A stretch of DNA of 64,000 bases. Origin: Pseudomonadales bacterium (GTDB taxonomy: Bacteria > Pseudomonadota > Gammaproteobacteria > Pseudomonadales > UBA7239). Below, piece by piece: positions 1-11,553 of the stretch. The notes below the pieces were generated by a model. The model was not told where the DNA came from and made no database searches. It saw nothing but the letters and a program-made list of their open reading frames with translations. Made by a program: the position numbers and the translations under genes. How positions within the stretch are numbered: the stretch's first letter is position 1; the number at the start of each line of letters is the position of its first letter. The DNA lies in NCBI GenBank assembly GCA_028280345.1, contig JANQLY010000010.1, positions 1 through 64,000 on the forward strand, given 5' to 3'.

Positions 1-635
1 TCATCCGGCTCGTAAAGATAATCCCAGTGGTGCTTGAGCTTTTCGTCTTCATCCGCTTGTAGCGGCAACAACTGCTCAATCGTTGGATCCTGGGTCATGG
101 TGTTAACAAACTTGTTACCCACCACATACAACATATCAATCTTGCCTTCGTCGAAAGCGTCGAGCATAATTTTGACACCGCCGATCAGGTCAGCCACTGC
201 CGGCTCGTCACCAAGGTCAACAATACTTGCAACAATATTGGAGCCGAGGTTGCCAAAAAACGCTTCGGCTTTTTTGCCGACCGCACACACATCAATTTCA
301 ACACCCTTGTCGCTCCACTCTTTCATTGCGGCAAGAGTTTTCTTGAACTCGTTGATATTGAGGCCACCACACAAGCCACGATCAGTGGATACAACAATGT
401 AGCCAACACGTTTGACTTGCGAGCGCTCATCGAGGTACTTGTGACGGAACTCAGAGGTTGCATTCGCAAGGTGACCAATTACACCGCGAATATGTGCCGC
501 ATAGGGTTTGCCGCCGGACATCAAATCCTGGGCGCGACGCATTTTCGATGCAGCAACCATTTCCATCGCCGATGTAATCTTTTGTGTACTCTGTACACTG
601 GCGATCTTGGTTCGTATCTCTTTGCCTACGGCCAT
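1..635 (-). CDS. atpG: ATP synthase F1 gamma subunit (partial, 3' end off window)
   Basis: Central rotor shaft of F1-ATPase, coupling c-ring rotation to catalysis in the alpha3beta3 head. Translating the minus strand from the ATG at 635-633 gives a protein starting [20 protein letters not shown] and continuing with [16 protein letters not shown], the characteristic N-terminal helix of gamma subunits, and later [11 protein letters not shown], another conserved gamma motif. About 211 codons are present; the family is about 285 residues, so the C-terminal quarter, and presumably atpD and atpC, lie beyond base 1. It follows atpA by 35 bp in the same operon. The truncation is a window edge, not a mutation. 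Confidence 0.97.
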   Translation of the reverse strand, partial: MAVGKEIRTKIASVQSTQKITSAMEMVAASKMRRAQDLMSGGKPYAAHIRGVIGHLANATSEFRHKYLDERSQVKRVGYIVVSTDRGLCGGLNINEFKKTLAAMKEWSDKGVEIDVCAVGKKAEAFFGNLGSNIVASIVDLGDEPAVADLIGGVKIMLDAFDEGKIDMLYVVGNKFVNTMTQDPTIEQLLPLQADEDEKLKHHWDYLYEPD

Positions 636-670
636 GCTTTTTTTACCTTAACTTAAAGTACGTTTAGCGT

Positions 671-2215
671 TTAGTAAGTCTGGGTTGACTTGAAGCTTTC
701 AAGCGCAGACTTGATGCCGTTTTCAATCTCGTCGTTGTAGTCACCGCTTTCGTTGATCTTGTTCATCAGATCGCTGTGGTCGGCGTTCACGTAAGACAAC
801 AGCGCCGCTTCAAAGTCGGCAACCTTGCTTACGTCTACATCGTCGAGGTAGTTGTTATCTACCGCGTAAAGCAGTACACCCATTTCTGCGACAGACAACG
901 GTGCATATTGCTTCTGTTTCATCAGTTCGGTTACGCGCGTACCGTGCTCAAGCTGGGCGCGGGTCGCGTCGTCAAGATCGGAGGCAAACTGAGCGAAAGC
1001 CTGCAGCTCACGATACTGTGCCAAGGCAAGACGTACACCACCACCGAGCTTTTTAATGATCTTGGTTTGTGCCGCACCACCTACACGGGATACGGAGATA
1101 CCGGCGTTCATTGCCGGACGAACACCGGCGTTAAACAGATCACTCTCGAGGAAGATCTGACCGTCGGTGATAGAGATTACGTTGGTCGGTACGAACGCAG
1201 ATACGTCACCAGCCTGGGTTTCGATAATTGGCAGTGCGGTGAGTGAGCCGGTTTTGCCTTTTACTGCACCGTCGGTGAACTTTTCGACGTACTCTTCGTT
1301 AACTCGCGCAGCGCGCTCAAGCAGGCGGGAGTGCAGATAGAAAACATCACCCGGATAAGCTTCACGGCCCGGCGGGCGACGCAGCAGCAGGGAGATCTGA
1401 CGATAAGCCCAAGCCTGTTTGGTCAGATCATCGTAAATGATCAGGGCATCTTCACCGCGGTCGCGGAAGTACTCACCCATGGTGCAGCCAGAGAAGGCTG
1501 ACAAAAATTGCATGGCCGCCGCATCAGCTGCACCTGCAGCAACGATAATGGTGTGGGCCATGGCATCGTGTTCTTCGAGCTTGCGTACCACGTTAGCGAT
1601 AGTGGACTGCTTCTGACCGATCGCAACATAGATACATTTGATGCCGGTACCTTTCTGATTGATGATCGCATCAACCGCAAGGGCGGTTTTACCAATCTGG
1701 CGGTCACCGATAATCAGCTCACGCTGGCCGCGACCGATCGGCACCATGGAGTCAACCGCTTTATAACCGGTTTGTACTGGCTGATCTACCGACTTACGTG
1801 CGATTACACCCGGCGCAACCTTTTCAACCGCATCGGTTTCTTTCGCGTTGATCGGGCCCTTACCATCAATCGGCGTACCGAGTGCGTCAACCACGCGACC
1901 AAGCAGTTCGGGGCCAACCGGCACCTCGAGGATGCGGCCAGTACAGCGAGCTTTTTGACCTTCTGCCAATTGCAGGTAGTCACCAAGTACTACCGCACCT
2001 ACAGAATCCTGTTCGAGGTTGAGGGCCATACCGTATAGGCCGCCATCAAACTCGATCATTTCACCGTACATCACATCGGCAAGGCCGTGGATACGAATAA
2101 TACCGTCAGAAACCGATACGATCGTACCTTCGTTCTTTGCTTCCGAGGATGTATCAAGACCACTAATACGCTGCTTGATAATGTCGCTAATTTCAGATGG
2201 GTTGAGTTGTTGCAT
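671..2215 (-). CDS. atpA: ATP synthase F1 alpha subunit
   Basis: Non-catalytic nucleotide-binding subunit of the F1 head. The 514-residue length is standard. The P-loop GDRQIGKT is at residues 170-177, preceded by the beta-barrel domain ([15 protein letters not shown]) and followed by the alpha-specific segment [29 protein letters not shown]. It sits between atpH (59 bp upstream) and atpG (35 bp downstream) in the usual atpIBEFHAGDC order. Nothing unusual is seen; function and identity are secure from length, motifs and operon position. Confidence 0.99.
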   Translation of the reverse strand: MQQLNPSEISDIIKQRISGLDTSSEAKNEGTIVSVSDGIIRIHGLADVMYGEMIEFDGGLYGMALNLEQDSVGAVVLGDYLQLAEGQKARCTGRILEVPVGPELLGRVVDALGTPIDGKGPINAKETDAVEKVAPGVIARKSVDQPVQTGYKAVDSMVPIGRGQRELIIGDRQIGKTALAVDAIINQKGTGIKCIYVAIGQKQSTIANVVRKLEEHDAMAHTIIVAAGAADAAAMQFLSAFSGCTMGEYFRDRGEDALIIYDDLTKQAWAYRQISLLLRRPPGREAYPGDVFYLHSRLLERAARVNEEYVEKFTDGAVKGKTGSLTALPIIETQAGDVSAFVPTNVISITDGQIFLESDLFNAGVRPAMNAGISVSRVGGAAQTKIIKKLGGGVRLALAQYRELQAFAQFASDLDDATRAQLEHGTRVTELMKQKQYAPLSVAEMGVLLYAVDNNYLDDVDVSKVADFEAALLSYVNADHSDLMNKINESGDYNDEIENGIKSALESFKSTQTY

Positions 2216-2274
2216 TCTAGCCTCGCCTCTTGCCTGTATACGGAGGGCAGTTACCTGCGCTCAAACAAATTAAA

Positions 2275-2808
2275 TTAATTTAAACCTTGCGACAGCTGGT
2301 TGAGTTTTCCTCTTACCGAGCTATCAATAACCATGTCACCCGCGCGCACAATCACGCCGCCAATCAGTGATTTATCAACCGTGCTATTGAGGTTGACTTC
2401 CTTGCCGAGCTTTTTCGCCAGCGCCTGTTTGAGGCTTGCGGCTTCGGCATCACTGAGTTCAAATGCTGATGTAACCAGAACATCTTCAGAGCGTTGCTCT
2501 TCGGCCAACAGATGCTCGAACAAGACGGAAACTTCCGGGAGAACTGACAAACGTTTGTTTTGTGCCAGTTGTGTGACGAAGTTTTTGCCGCCCTCATTGA
2601 GCTTGTCGGCGCAGACAGAGATAAAAATTTCTGCCTGCTTTTCTGCGGTCAGTTGCGGGTCATCGAGTACTGTTTTCATGCTTTCATCCGCAATAACAGC
2701 GGCGGCAAAGCCAAGCATGGCAGACCATTCAGCCAGCGCATTATTTTCTTGCGCAAACTTGAAAGCCGCTTTTGCATAAGGTCGTGCAACGGTTACCAGT
2801 TCTGCCAT
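2275..2808 (-). CDS. atpH: ATP synthase F1 delta subunit
   Basis: Stalk subunit (OSCP-type delta) that joins the peripheral b-dimer to the top of F1. The 177-residue length is typical. The N-terminus (AELVTVARPYAKAAFKFA) and the C-terminal segment with LIGGVIVRAGDMVIDSSVRGKL are the two conserved parts of the family. It lies between atpF (38 bp) and atpA (59 bp). Identity rests on these motifs and on the conserved operon order. Confidence 0.98.
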   Translation of the reverse strand: MAELVTVARPYAKAAFKFAQENNALAEWSAMLGFAAAVIADESMKTVLDDPQLTAEKQAEIFISVCADKLNEGGKNFVTQLAQNKRLSVLPEVSVLFEHLLAEEQRSEDVLVTSAFELSDAEAASLKQALAKKLGKEVNLNSTVDKSLIGGVIVRAGDMVIDSSVRGKLNQLSQGLN

Positions 2809-2846
2809 GTCTCTTTACCTAATTACCCAAGTACTCTTTTAATAAC

Positions 2847-3317
2847 TTACAACTGAGCTGCAAGTTTATTCAGCATGTCGCTATGTGCGTTCTGATCCAC
2901 AGAAGATTCGAGGATTTTTTCCGCACCTGCCACAGAAAGCTCGGCGAGCTTGCTGCGCAGTTCTTCTTTCGCGCGGTTAAATTCCTGTTCGATCTCTGCC
3001 TGGGCCGCATTGAGAATGCGATCCCCTTCTTCGCGAGCCGACTCTTTGGCTTCATCAATGATTTGTGTGGCGCGTTTGTTCGCCGCATCTATGATGCCTG
3101 CCGCTTCGTCTTTAGCTTCGCGCAGCTGATCAGTTGCACTTTCCTGGGCCAGCTCCAGATCGCGTTTGGCTCGATCCGCCTGTGCGAGACCATCTTCGAT
3201 CTGCTTCTGACGTTCCGCAATAGCTTCCATAATCGGCGGCCATATGAACTTCATGGTCAGGTAGATGAAGACAGCAAACGCTATCATCTGGCCAATAAAT
3301 GTGAGATTAAAATTCAC
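2847..3317 (-). CDS. atpF: ATP synthase Fo subunit b
   Basis: Peripheral stalk subunit b, dimerising as a long coiled coil from the membrane to delta. 156 residues: an N-terminal membrane helix at about residues 5-25 (starting [20 protein letters not shown]), then a highly charged Ala/Glu/Lys/Arg-rich helix to the end (for example [20 protein letters not shown]). Length and layout match E. coli AtpF (156 residues). It lies between atpE and atpH in the same transcription unit. Confidence 0.98.
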   Translation of the reverse strand: MNFNLTFIGQMIAFAVFIYLTMKFIWPPIMEAIAERQKQIEDGLAQADRAKRDLELAQESATDQLREAKDEAAGIIDAANKRATQIIDEAKESAREEGDRILNAAQAEIEQEFNRAKEELRSKLAELSVAGAEKILESSVDQNAHSDMLNKLAAQL

Positions 3318-3363
3318 GTTCTCTCTCCTTTATTGAAAGGAATGATTCCGGGTCAGCGTTAAA

Positions 3364-3624
<261 letters not shown>

Positions 3625-3666
3625 TCAATTAACTAAGGTTTACTAACAAAGGTTTACAAAAAACCG

Positions 3667-4626
<960 letters not shown>

Positions 4627-4665
4627 TTAACGTTGGCACACTGACTCGCCGCTACTTACTGCCGC

Positions 4666-5064
4666 CTATCTGGCTTTTATCAGCTGTGGTGCCAGCCATA
4701 CGACGCTTTGGACGACAATAAAAGCCAAAAACATCAGCAGGGCATTGTGTGGCTCTTTGAGGATCGCCACCTTTTTAAATGCCAGGATAAATAAAATCAT
4801 GACAAGTAAAAACTTACCTATTTCCCCGAGGTAGAAGGAAGCGAGTATCTCTTTAGCCGGCCGGGTTGCCGAAGGACGAAATCCCACAAAAGCTAACCAG
4901 CCACTCCCCAGGGTGCAAATCCCCCCACCTATAAGCAGGGATATTGCTGCATCGCGGCTGTGAATCCACCCCAAAACAGATATCACAATCGTCACCAGTC
5001 CCTGCGTTCCAACCAGTAAAAAAGCATATCTGCGATCCCGTTTGTCGACATTGATCGTGGGCAC
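4666..5064 (-). CDS. atpI: ATP synthase accessory protein I
   Basis: Small membrane protein at the head of the atp operon; in other bacteria it assists c-ring assembly and is not part of the finished enzyme. It has four predicted membrane segments. The open frame extends to an ATG at 5121 (151 residues), but a GTG at 5064-5062 has AAGGAG nine bases upstream and gives a 132-residue protein of normal AtpI length starting (M)PTINVDKRDRRYAF; I prefer that start. Sequence conservation in this family is low, so the name rests on position, length and topology. Confidence 0.85.
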   Translation of the reverse strand: MPTINVDKRDRRYAFLLVGTQGLVTIVISVLGWIHSRDAAISLLIGGGICTLGSGWLAFVGFRPSATRPAKEILASFYLGEIGKFLLVMILFILAFKKVAILKEPHNALLMFLAFIVVQSVVWLAPQLIKAR

Positions 5065-5273
5065 GGGTCGCTGCTCCTTATTGGTGGTTCGCTTGTTCTT
5101 GTTCGTGTAAAAGTGAAGCAAGAGTATGGGCTAGTGGCCACAAAGCGCGACGAATTATAGTGACTAATTAAGGCGCCATCAACAGTGGATAGTGCTTCAA
5201 ATCAACTATTTAAAGGAAAATTTATACGGAGCTTTTTGGTTGTGCTTGCACACTGCCGCAATGGTGGTTTTAG

Positions 5274-6251
5274 CTAATGAATGTGATTGAGTATGCCATC
5301 CAACTCGTCAAGGTTATTGTACTTAAGCACCAGCTTGCCCTTGCCTTTCGCACTGTGCTGCACAATCACCGGTACACCGATTTTTTCTGAAAGCTCATTC
5401 TGTAGATTGCGAATATCAGGGTCGATGCGCGATGGCTCTGCGGATTGTGCAGACTCCCCCTGTTCTGTCTGCTGTAACAGGCGCCGCACCATCGCCTCAG
5501 TCTGACGCACCGAGAGACCCTTGCCCGCCACCTCGGATGCCGCAGATTTTTGCTCGGCCTCGGGCAGGCTTAACAGCGCTCGCGCGTGACCCATTTCAAG
5601 ATCGCCGTGCTCAAGCATACGCTGCACATCACTATTAAGCGTAGTCAGGCGCAACAGGTTGGTAACCGCTGAACGAGATTTGCCCACTGCATCAGCCACA
5701 TCCTGGTGGGTGAGCTCAAACTCATCCTTGAGGCGCAACAATGCAAGCGCCTCCTCCATTGGATTGAGATCCTCGCGCTGGATATTCTCAATTAACGCCA
5801 TGGCGACCGCGTCTTCATCCGCCACTTCGCGGATCAATGCCGGTATTTTATCGAGGCCCGCCTGCTGCGTAGCCCGCCAGCGGCGCTCTCCGGCAATGAT
5901 CTCGTAACGCGGTTCCGTATCAGAAGACTCTACCGGACGCACCACTATCGGCTGCATTACCCCCTGAGCACGGATCGAGATTGCAAGCTCTTCAAGGGCT
6001 TCCGGGTGCATATCACGACGCGGCTGGTATTTGCCGCGCTGAATCCACTCTATTGGCAACTCCGTAAGGCTTTTATCACCGAGTGGGGCCTCTACAACCG
6101 GATCTGGCTGCGCTTCTGGCGTCTCGGCAACCAAAGTTGAGGTCGAGGCATCAGTCTGAGCAGATTCTGCTGCGGTGTTTTCCGGGGTGCTAGTGGTATT
6201 ACTGCCAAGTAATGCATTAAGGCCCCTGCCCAGTTTCTTCTTTCTGGCCAT
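5274..6251 (-). CDS. parB: Chromosome-partitioning protein ParB
   Basis: CTP-dependent clamp that loads at parS sites and spreads to form the origin-proximal partition complex. 325 residues: N-terminal ParA-interacting peptide (KKLGRGLNALLG), a low-complexity linker to about residue 60, the ParB/Srx CTP-binding domain with GERRWRATQQAG, a helix-turn-helix (LTHQDVADAVGKSRSAVTNL) and a C-terminal dimerisation domain. It follows parA with a 6-bp gap. Two matching parS palindromes lie in recF, 11-12 kb away in this window. Confidence 0.98.
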   Translation of the reverse strand: MARKKKLGRGLNALLGSNTTSTPENTAAESAQTDASTSTLVAETPEAQPDPVVEAPLGDKSLTELPIEWIQRGKYQPRRDMHPEALEELAISIRAQGVMQPIVVRPVESSDTEPRYEIIAGERRWRATQQAGLDKIPALIREVADEDAVAMALIENIQREDLNPMEEALALLRLKDEFELTHQDVADAVGKSRSAVTNLLRLTTLNSDVQRMLEHGDLEMGHARALLSLPEAEQKSAASEVAGKGLSVRQTEAMVRRLLQQTEQGESAQSAEPSRIDPDIRNLQNELSEKIGVPVIVQHSAKGKGKLVLKYNNLDELDGILNHIH

Positions 6252-6257
6252 AGCGAT

Positions 6258-7106
6258 CTATTGGTCTCCTTCAACTACTTCGTAGCTCACCGCCTGTCCG
6301 GCAGGCCCTGTTTCATTCAGCCCGGCACTGTCGGGAACATCCCCCTGGTGGCGCTGTATCATCTCTTGCGCAAGCTCAAAGTAAGCTTTGGCGCCCTTGG
6401 ATTGGGGGTCATAGGTAATAATTGGCTCACCAAAGCTCGGGGCTTCTGCAAGGCGCACATTGCGCGGGATTACGGTTTTGTACAGCGCCTCACTGAAATA
6501 CTCATTGAGCTGGGCAGATACTTCATTGGTGAGGCTGTTGCGCGGATCGTACATGGTGCGAATCACACCTTCCACGCGAAGATCCGGGTTGAGCACAGCC
6601 TGTATCTGATTCACGGTTTCGAGTAATGCCGAGAGCCCTTCCAGCGCATAGTACTCACACTGCATCGGAATAATCACACCTTCAGCTGCGGTCAAGGCAT
6701 TAACGGTAAGCATACTCAGGGATGGCGGGCAATCGATAATAATATATTCGTAGCTGGCGCTGATTTTTTTCAGCGCGTGGCGCAAGCGGTGCTCTTTCAT
6801 CATCATATCGAGCAACTCGACTTCTGCGGCAGTCAGATCACCGTTGGCCGGCAATACATCAAAGCCGCCTTCCTCGCTTCTTACCAGTGCTGTGGATGGC
6901 TCAATTTGCTCGGTAAGCACATCGTAAATGGTGATTTCCTGCTCATTCTTATCAATGCCACTACCCATGGTCGCATTGCCTTGGGGATCAAGATCTACAA
7001 GCAGTACCGTCTGTCCCTCATGGGCCAGGGCTGCAGCCAGATTGACGCTGGTAGTGGTTTTACCAACACCGCCTTTCTGGTTTGTTATGGCAAAGGTTCT
7101 ACTCAC
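6258..7106 (-). CDS. parA: Chromosome-partitioning ATPase ParA (Soj)
   Basis: Walker-type ATPase that forms a DNA-bound gradient pulling ParB-parS complexes apart. 282 residues, with the deviant Walker A motif KGGVGKTT at residues 10-17, the switch IIDCPPSLSMLTVNAL and the region PMQCEYYALEGLSALLETV typical of chromosomal Soj/ParA. The short N-terminus lacks the DNA-binding extension of plasmid type Ia ParA. It lies between rsmG (19-bp gap) and parB (6-bp gap), the standard arrangement next to the origin. Confidence 0.98.
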   Translation of the reverse strand: MSRTFAITNQKGGVGKTTTSVNLAAALAHEGQTVLLVDLDPQGNATMGSGIDKNEQEITIYDVLTEQIEPSTALVRSEEGGFDVLPANGDLTAAEVELLDMMMKEHRLRHALKKISASYEYIIIDCPPSLSMLTVNALTAAEGVIIPMQCEYYALEGLSALLETVNQIQAVLNPDLRVEGVIRTMYDPRNSLTNEVSAQLNEYFSEALYKTVIPRNVRLAEAPSFGEPIITYDPQSKGAKAYFELAQEMIQRHQGDVPDSAGLNETGPAGQAVSYEVVEGDQ

Positions 7107-7125
7107 AGTAAAATCTGTTCCCGGG

Positions 7126-7755
7126 TTACGTCTGTTTTTTGACTATATTTAGAAGGTGTCGCTCACCGACACAACCTGGAACCACGAGCTCACAGGAACC
7201 GCTCACCATATAGTTTTTTGGCAATTCGCTCAACTCATCTTGTGGAAATTTTCCTTTCATGGCGACCAGCGTGGTAGTGGTATCCATTAGTTTTTCGGTC
7301 AGCTCAATAAAATTTTTCAGCGAACTGAATGCACGTGAGATGATCACCTCGAACACTTTTCCAGATAGTGCTTCGACACGACCATCCTCGACATGTAAAT
7401 TATCCAGCGCAAGTTCCATTTTTACCTGACGTAAAAACGCTGTTTTTTTGCCATTGCTTTCTACCAAAGTAATCTCCTGTTGTGGCAAACAAATCGCTAA
7501 CGGAATACCAGGTAAACCCGCACCACTGCCAACATCAAGTAAGGTTTTACCTTGCGGTAGATGATTAATTACAGACAATGAATCAAGCAGATGTTTGCTT
7601 ACCATTTCCTTCGGATCACGTATTGATGTGAGGTTATAGGTTTTATTCCACTTGATCAGTAAATCCAGATAAGCAAGCAATTGCTGTACTTGAATATCAC
7701 TGATAGTCAAACCCAACTGCCCTGCTCCATCGCGCAGTGTTGTTTCAAATGTCAT
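7126..7755 (-). CDS. rsmG: 16S rRNA (guanine527-N7)-methyltransferase
   Basis: SAM-dependent enzyme methylating G527 in 16S rRNA (formerly gidB). 209 residues, typical for the family. The SAM-binding motif LLDVGSGAGLPGIPLA follows the helical cap containing WNKTYNLTSIRDPKEMVSKH, both diagnostic. The last part carries MKGKFPQDEL. The start is 3 bp beyond the mnmG stop, so the two are translated as a pair. Confidence 0.98.
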   Translation of the reverse strand: MTFETTLRDGAGQLGLTISDIQVQQLLAYLDLLIKWNKTYNLTSIRDPKEMVSKHLLDSLSVINHLPQGKTLLDVGSGAGLPGIPLAICLPQQEITLVESNGKKTAFLRQVKMELALDNLHVEDGRVEALSGKVFEVIISRAFSSLKNFIELTEKLMDTTTTLVAMKGKFPQDELSELPKNYMVSGSCELVVPGCVGERHLLNIVKKQT

Positions 7756-7758
7756 GCA

Positions 7759-9627
7759 CTAACCGGCTTTTTTCTTTAGATGTATCAACAACAGGGAAAT
7801 AGCCGCAGGGGTTACACCGGGGATGCGCGAAGCGCGACCAACTGTTTCAGGTTTTGCCAGTGATAGTTTCTGTTTCACTTCGTTGGACAAACCATTCACG
7901 GTTTCAAAATCAAACTCGTTAGGTATTTTTAACGATTCACTACGCTTGAGCTTTTCAATCTCTTCCTGCTGACGATCAATGTAACCGGAATACTTTGCAT
8001 TAATTTCAATTTGTTCCGTAACCGATGAATGTTCAAGTCCTTCACCCTTTAAAAACGCAATATCGTCGTAACCGAGTTCCGGGCGTTTTAACAAATCATA
8101 TAACGAATATTCACGGGTTAACGGACTGTTAATTTTTTGATTGATTTCTGTTGCCGCTTCGGTGTTTGCCTGTACCCAGGTTTTTTGCAAGCGTTGTGTT
8201 TCCTGCTCAATCGCTTCTTTTTTACTGCTGTAAATTTGCCAACGTTCATCATCAATTAAACCAAGGCTGCGCCCTGTTTCTGTTAAACGTTCATCGGCAT
8301 TGTCTTCGCGTAATAACAAACGGTATTCCGCACGTGAAGTAAACATGCGATAGGGCTCACTGGTACCTGAAGTAATTAAGTCATCAACAAGCACACCAAT
8401 ATACGCTTCATCACGACGCGGACACCAGGCTTCTTTTTCCTGTACTTTTAGCGCCGCATTAACACCTGCTAAAAGACCCTGTGCACCCGCTTCTTCATAA
8501 CCTGTGGTACCGTTAATTTGTCCAGCAAAAAACAGACCAGTAATATATTTATTTTCCAGTGAATACTGTAAATCACGTGGATCAAAAAAATCGTATTCAA
8601 TCGCATAACCTGGGCGTGTGATATGCGCATTTTCAAAACCTTTCATCGAGCGCACAAAATCGTATTGCACATCAAATGGCAAGCTGGTGGAAATACCATT
8701 CGGATAGACTTCGTGTGTATTTAAACCTTCTGGCTCAATAAAGATTTGATGAGAAGTTTTATCCGCAAAACGGGTTACCTTGTCTTCAATTGAAGGACAG
8801 TAGCGTGGTCCAATACCTTCAATCACACCGGTATACATCGGCGAACGATCCATACCGCCGCGAATCACTTCATGGGTTTTTTCATTGGTGTAAGTAATGT
8901 GACAACTGACTTGTTGTGGGTGTTCTTCTATCGACCCCATAAACGACATTACCGGCAACGGCGTATCACCAGGCTGTTCTTCCAGTTCACTGTAATCAAT
9001 TGAGCGTGCATCAATACGCGGTGGGGTGCCGGTTTTTAAACGTTCAACATTTAACGGCAACTCGCGCAAACGATCAGCCAGTGCGATTGATGCCGGATCC
9101 CCGGCGCGACCACCGGAATGGTTTTGTAAACCGATATGAATCACACCGCCGAGAAAAGTACCAGTAGTTAACACCACTGTCGGGGCATAAAACTTCACCC
9201 CCATGTTAGTAACAACACCTTTGACCTGTTCACCTTCAACAATCAGATCATTCGCTGCCTGTTGAAAAATCGACAGGTTTGGCTGGTTTTCAAGAATGTG
9301 TCGAATCGCTGCCTTGTATAGCACACGATCCGCCTGGGCGCGGGTGGCTCTGACTGCAGGACCTTTGCGCGCATTAAGAATACGGAACTGAATGCCGGCT
9401 TTGTCTGTAGCTTTTGCCATTGCACCACCGAGAGCATCAATTTCTCGTACAAGATGGCTCTTGCCAATACCACCTATTGCCGGATTGCAGGACATTTGGC
9501 CAAGGGTTTCCACGTTATGAGTGAGTAGCAGGGTCTTACAACCCATGCGAGCTGCTGCCAGGCATGCTTCAGTGCCAGCATGACCGCCGCCGATGACTAT
9601 CACTTCATATGTTTCGGGAAACTCCAT
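7759..9627 (-). CDS. mnmG: tRNA uridine-5-carboxymethylaminomethyl modification enzyme MnmG (GidA)
   Basis: FAD enzyme that, with MnmE, installs the (carboxymethyl)aminomethyl group on wobble U34. 622 residues. The Rossmann FAD site [12 protein letters not shown] is at about residues 11-22; conserved blocks include [23 protein letters not shown] and, later, [21 protein letters not shown]. The C-terminal helical domain ends [19 protein letters not shown]. It heads the leftward rsmG-parA-parB group. MnmE, its partner, is the next gene upstream across a 529-bp AT-rich gap. Confidence 0.99.
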   Translation of the reverse strand: MEFPETYEVIVIGGGHAGTEACLAAARMGCKTLLLTHNVETLGQMSCNPAIGGIGKSHLVREIDALGGAMAKATDKAGIQFRILNARKGPAVRATRAQADRVLYKAAIRHILENQPNLSIFQQAANDLIVEGEQVKGVVTNMGVKFYAPTVVLTTGTFLGGVIHIGLQNHSGGRAGDPASIALADRLRELPLNVERLKTGTPPRIDARSIDYSELEEQPGDTPLPVMSFMGSIEEHPQQVSCHITYTNEKTHEVIRGGMDRSPMYTGVIEGIGPRYCPSIEDKVTRFADKTSHQIFIEPEGLNTHEVYPNGISTSLPFDVQYDFVRSMKGFENAHITRPGYAIEYDFFDPRDLQYSLENKYITGLFFAGQINGTTGYEEAGAQGLLAGVNAALKVQEKEAWCPRRDEAYIGVLVDDLITSGTSEPYRMFTSRAEYRLLLREDNADERLTETGRSLGLIDDERWQIYSSKKEAIEQETQRLQKTWVQANTEAATEINQKINSPLTREYSLYDLLKRPELGYDDIAFLKGEGLEHSSVTEQIEINAKYSGYIDRQQEEIEKLKRSESLKIPNEFDFETVNGLSNEVKQKLSLAKPETVGRASRIPGVTPAAISLLLIHLKKKAG

Positions 9628-10156
9628 TGCTATTAATAACCGGCTATGGGGTAGTTAAGGGCGCGCCATTATACGGACTTTTTCCAGGCAACCAAGCTAA
9701 TCCGAAATGGATGTTTATTGAACACTGGCTGTCAAACATAGCATGCTACGCTGTTATTAATAATTAAATAAATAATACATATATATTTTTATATAATAGG
9801 TTTTTGATGTTGTTATTATTAGGCAGGCAAATTGCTATGGATAACCCTTTTTTTATTAATAGAATCAAAGGATTAGATAAATAATAACTTCCCGTAAGCT
9901 GTGGTATGGACAGGCATTTTTGCTGTGTACAGATTCCTGGGGTTTTCAGGGGATTTGGAAACTTACTGGATAAGTGGTGAGTTATGCCTTTTACGTTCAG
10001 AGGCAGATCACAGGCTTATAAACACCGGGGTCACGATAAACAGGTTATTACCTTTTAGTATGAATAAGTTGGTAATTGCTGTTAATTTCTCTGAAATAGT
10101 AGATAAATGTTGTTAAAAAGCTGTAGATTGTAGCGAATAGTTTCTATTTGGCAGAA
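9628..10156. other. AT-rich mnmG-mnmE intergenic region with weak DnaA-box-like sites
   Basis: 529 bases with no convincing gene. Bases about 9750-9800 are almost entirely A/T. Sites resembling DnaA boxes occur in reverse orientation: TATGGATAA near 9836 (one mismatch to the inverted consensus) and ACTGGATAA near 9965 (two mismatches). In enterics oriC sits beside mnmG, so this could be a relic or auxiliary element; the better origin candidate is at 14.3-14.5 kb. The mnmG promoter should also lie here. A 71-codon plus-strand frame at 9901-10116 has no recognisable features. Confidence 0.4.
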
Positions 10157-11533
10157 TTATTTCCCAATACAGAAATCCCGAAAAACCCGGTCAAGCAGAT
10201 CATCGGGGGTAAAACGCCCGGTAATGGCTTCGAGTACCTGCTGGGTTTGACGCAGGTCTTCGGCAAGTAGTTCACCGGCACTGGCATGAGTCAGTTGCTG
10301 TTTGCCGCTATCAAGTAGTTCGGCTGCTTTCTGTAGTGCATTGAGGTGGCGCCGTCGTGCACTGAAGCGACTGCTGCCAGTCTGGTTGTTAAATCCCATG
10401 GTTTGTTTGAGGTGCTGCTTGAGCTGCTCGAGTCCTTCACCGGTTTTAGCGCTGAGGTTGATACCGTGTTTATTCTGTTCACAACTCAGGCCGGATAAAT
10501 CCGCTTTATTAAAAATCACTGTAACCGGCATGGTTTCGGGTAGCGCAGGAAGATCGTCAGGCCAGAGCTCGTTGAGTAATTCATCAGTCTGGTTAGTGTG
10601 ATTCTTGCTGCTATCGACAACAAGCAACACATGATCTGCTTTTTCAATTTCCTGATATGCGCGGCGCATGCCTTCCCGTTCGATCGCATCGCCGCTTTGG
10701 CGCAGGCCTGCGGTATCAATGATATGCAGTGGCATGCCATCAATCTGAATGTGCTCTCTGAGCACATCCCGGGTGGTACCTTCAATGTTGGTTACTATGG
10801 CGCTGTCTTTGCCAGCGAGGGCGTTTAACAGACTTGACTTACCTGCATTGGGTTTGCCGGCAATTACAACCGTCATGCCTTCACGCAACAAGGCGCCTTG
10901 GCGAGCAGCTTCAAATACCTGTTGTAAGCGTTCAATAATGGCATTGAGTTGTGTAGCAACTTTACCATCGGATAAAAAATCGATTTCTTCTTCAGGGAAG
11001 TCGATCGATGCTTCTACATAGATACGCAGTGCAATCAGTTGTTCAATCAACTCGTTAACTTCTTTTGAAAAAGCGCCTTGCAGTGAATGTACTGCAGAAC
11101 GGGCTGCGGCATCAGTGCCGGATTCAATTAAATCTGCAATGGCCTCAGCCTGGGTGAGATCGAGTTTGTTATTGAGAAAAGCACGCTCGGAAAATTCACC
11201 GGGTTTGGCGAGTCGTGCACCGAGTTTGATAATTTCAGCGAGCAAACTATCGAGAATAACTGGACCGCCATGGCCTTGAAGTTCTACAACATCTTCACCG
11301 GTAAATGAATTAGGGGCACTAAAGTACAGTGCTATGCCGTTATCGAGAACTTCATTATTGCTGTTTTTAAAATCACATAGTGTTGCGAGGCGCGGCGTCA
11401 GAGTTTGCCGGGTAATTTTTGTAGCTATCTCGCAGGTCTTGTTACCGGATACACGAATTACACCAATACCACCGCGGCCAGGTGCAGTGGCAACGGCGGC
11501 AATAGTATCCTGGTCAAGCTGGTAGCTTGCCAT
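10157..11533 (-). CDS. mnmE: tRNA modification GTPase MnmE (TrmE)
   Basis: GTPase partner of MnmG in U34 modification, using formyl-tetrahydrofolate. 458 residues: N-terminal folate-binding domain starting [20 protein letters not shown], helical domain, and an inserted G domain with G1 [13 protein letters not shown]2 [10 protein letters not shown]3 DTAGLR and G4 NKAD. The protein ends in the conserved CIGK, whose Cys is required in this family. Transcribed with yidC (20-bp gap). Confidence 0.99.
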   Translation of the reverse strand: MASYQLDQDTIAAVATAPGRGGIGVIRVSGNKTCEIATKITRQTLTPRLATLCDFKNSNNEVLDNGIALYFSAPNSFTGEDVVELQGHGGPVILDSLLAEIIKLGARLAKPGEFSERAFLNNKLDLTQAEAIADLIESGTDAAARSAVHSLQGAFSKEVNELIEQLIALRIYVEASIDFPEEEIDFLSDGKVATQLNAIIERLQQVFEAARQGALLREGMTVVIAGKPNAGKSSLLNALAGKDSAIVTNIEGTTRDVLREHIQIDGMPLHIIDTAGLRQSGDAIEREGMRRAYQEIEKADHVLLVVDSSKNHTNQTDELLNELWPDDLPALPETMPVTVIFNKADLSGLSCEQNKHGINLSAKTGEGLEQLKQHLKQTMGFNNQTGSSRFSARRRHLNALQKAAELLDSGKQQLTHASAGELLAEDLRQTQQVLEAITGRFTPDDLLDRVFRDFCIGK

Positions 11534-11553
11534 AAGGTTTTATATGCAGTTGT

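Noticed and set aside
9901..10116. 71-codon plus-strand open frame in the mnmG-mnmE gap
   Set aside because: No ribosome site, no recognisable composition, and it lies across the DnaA-box-like sites; more likely chance.
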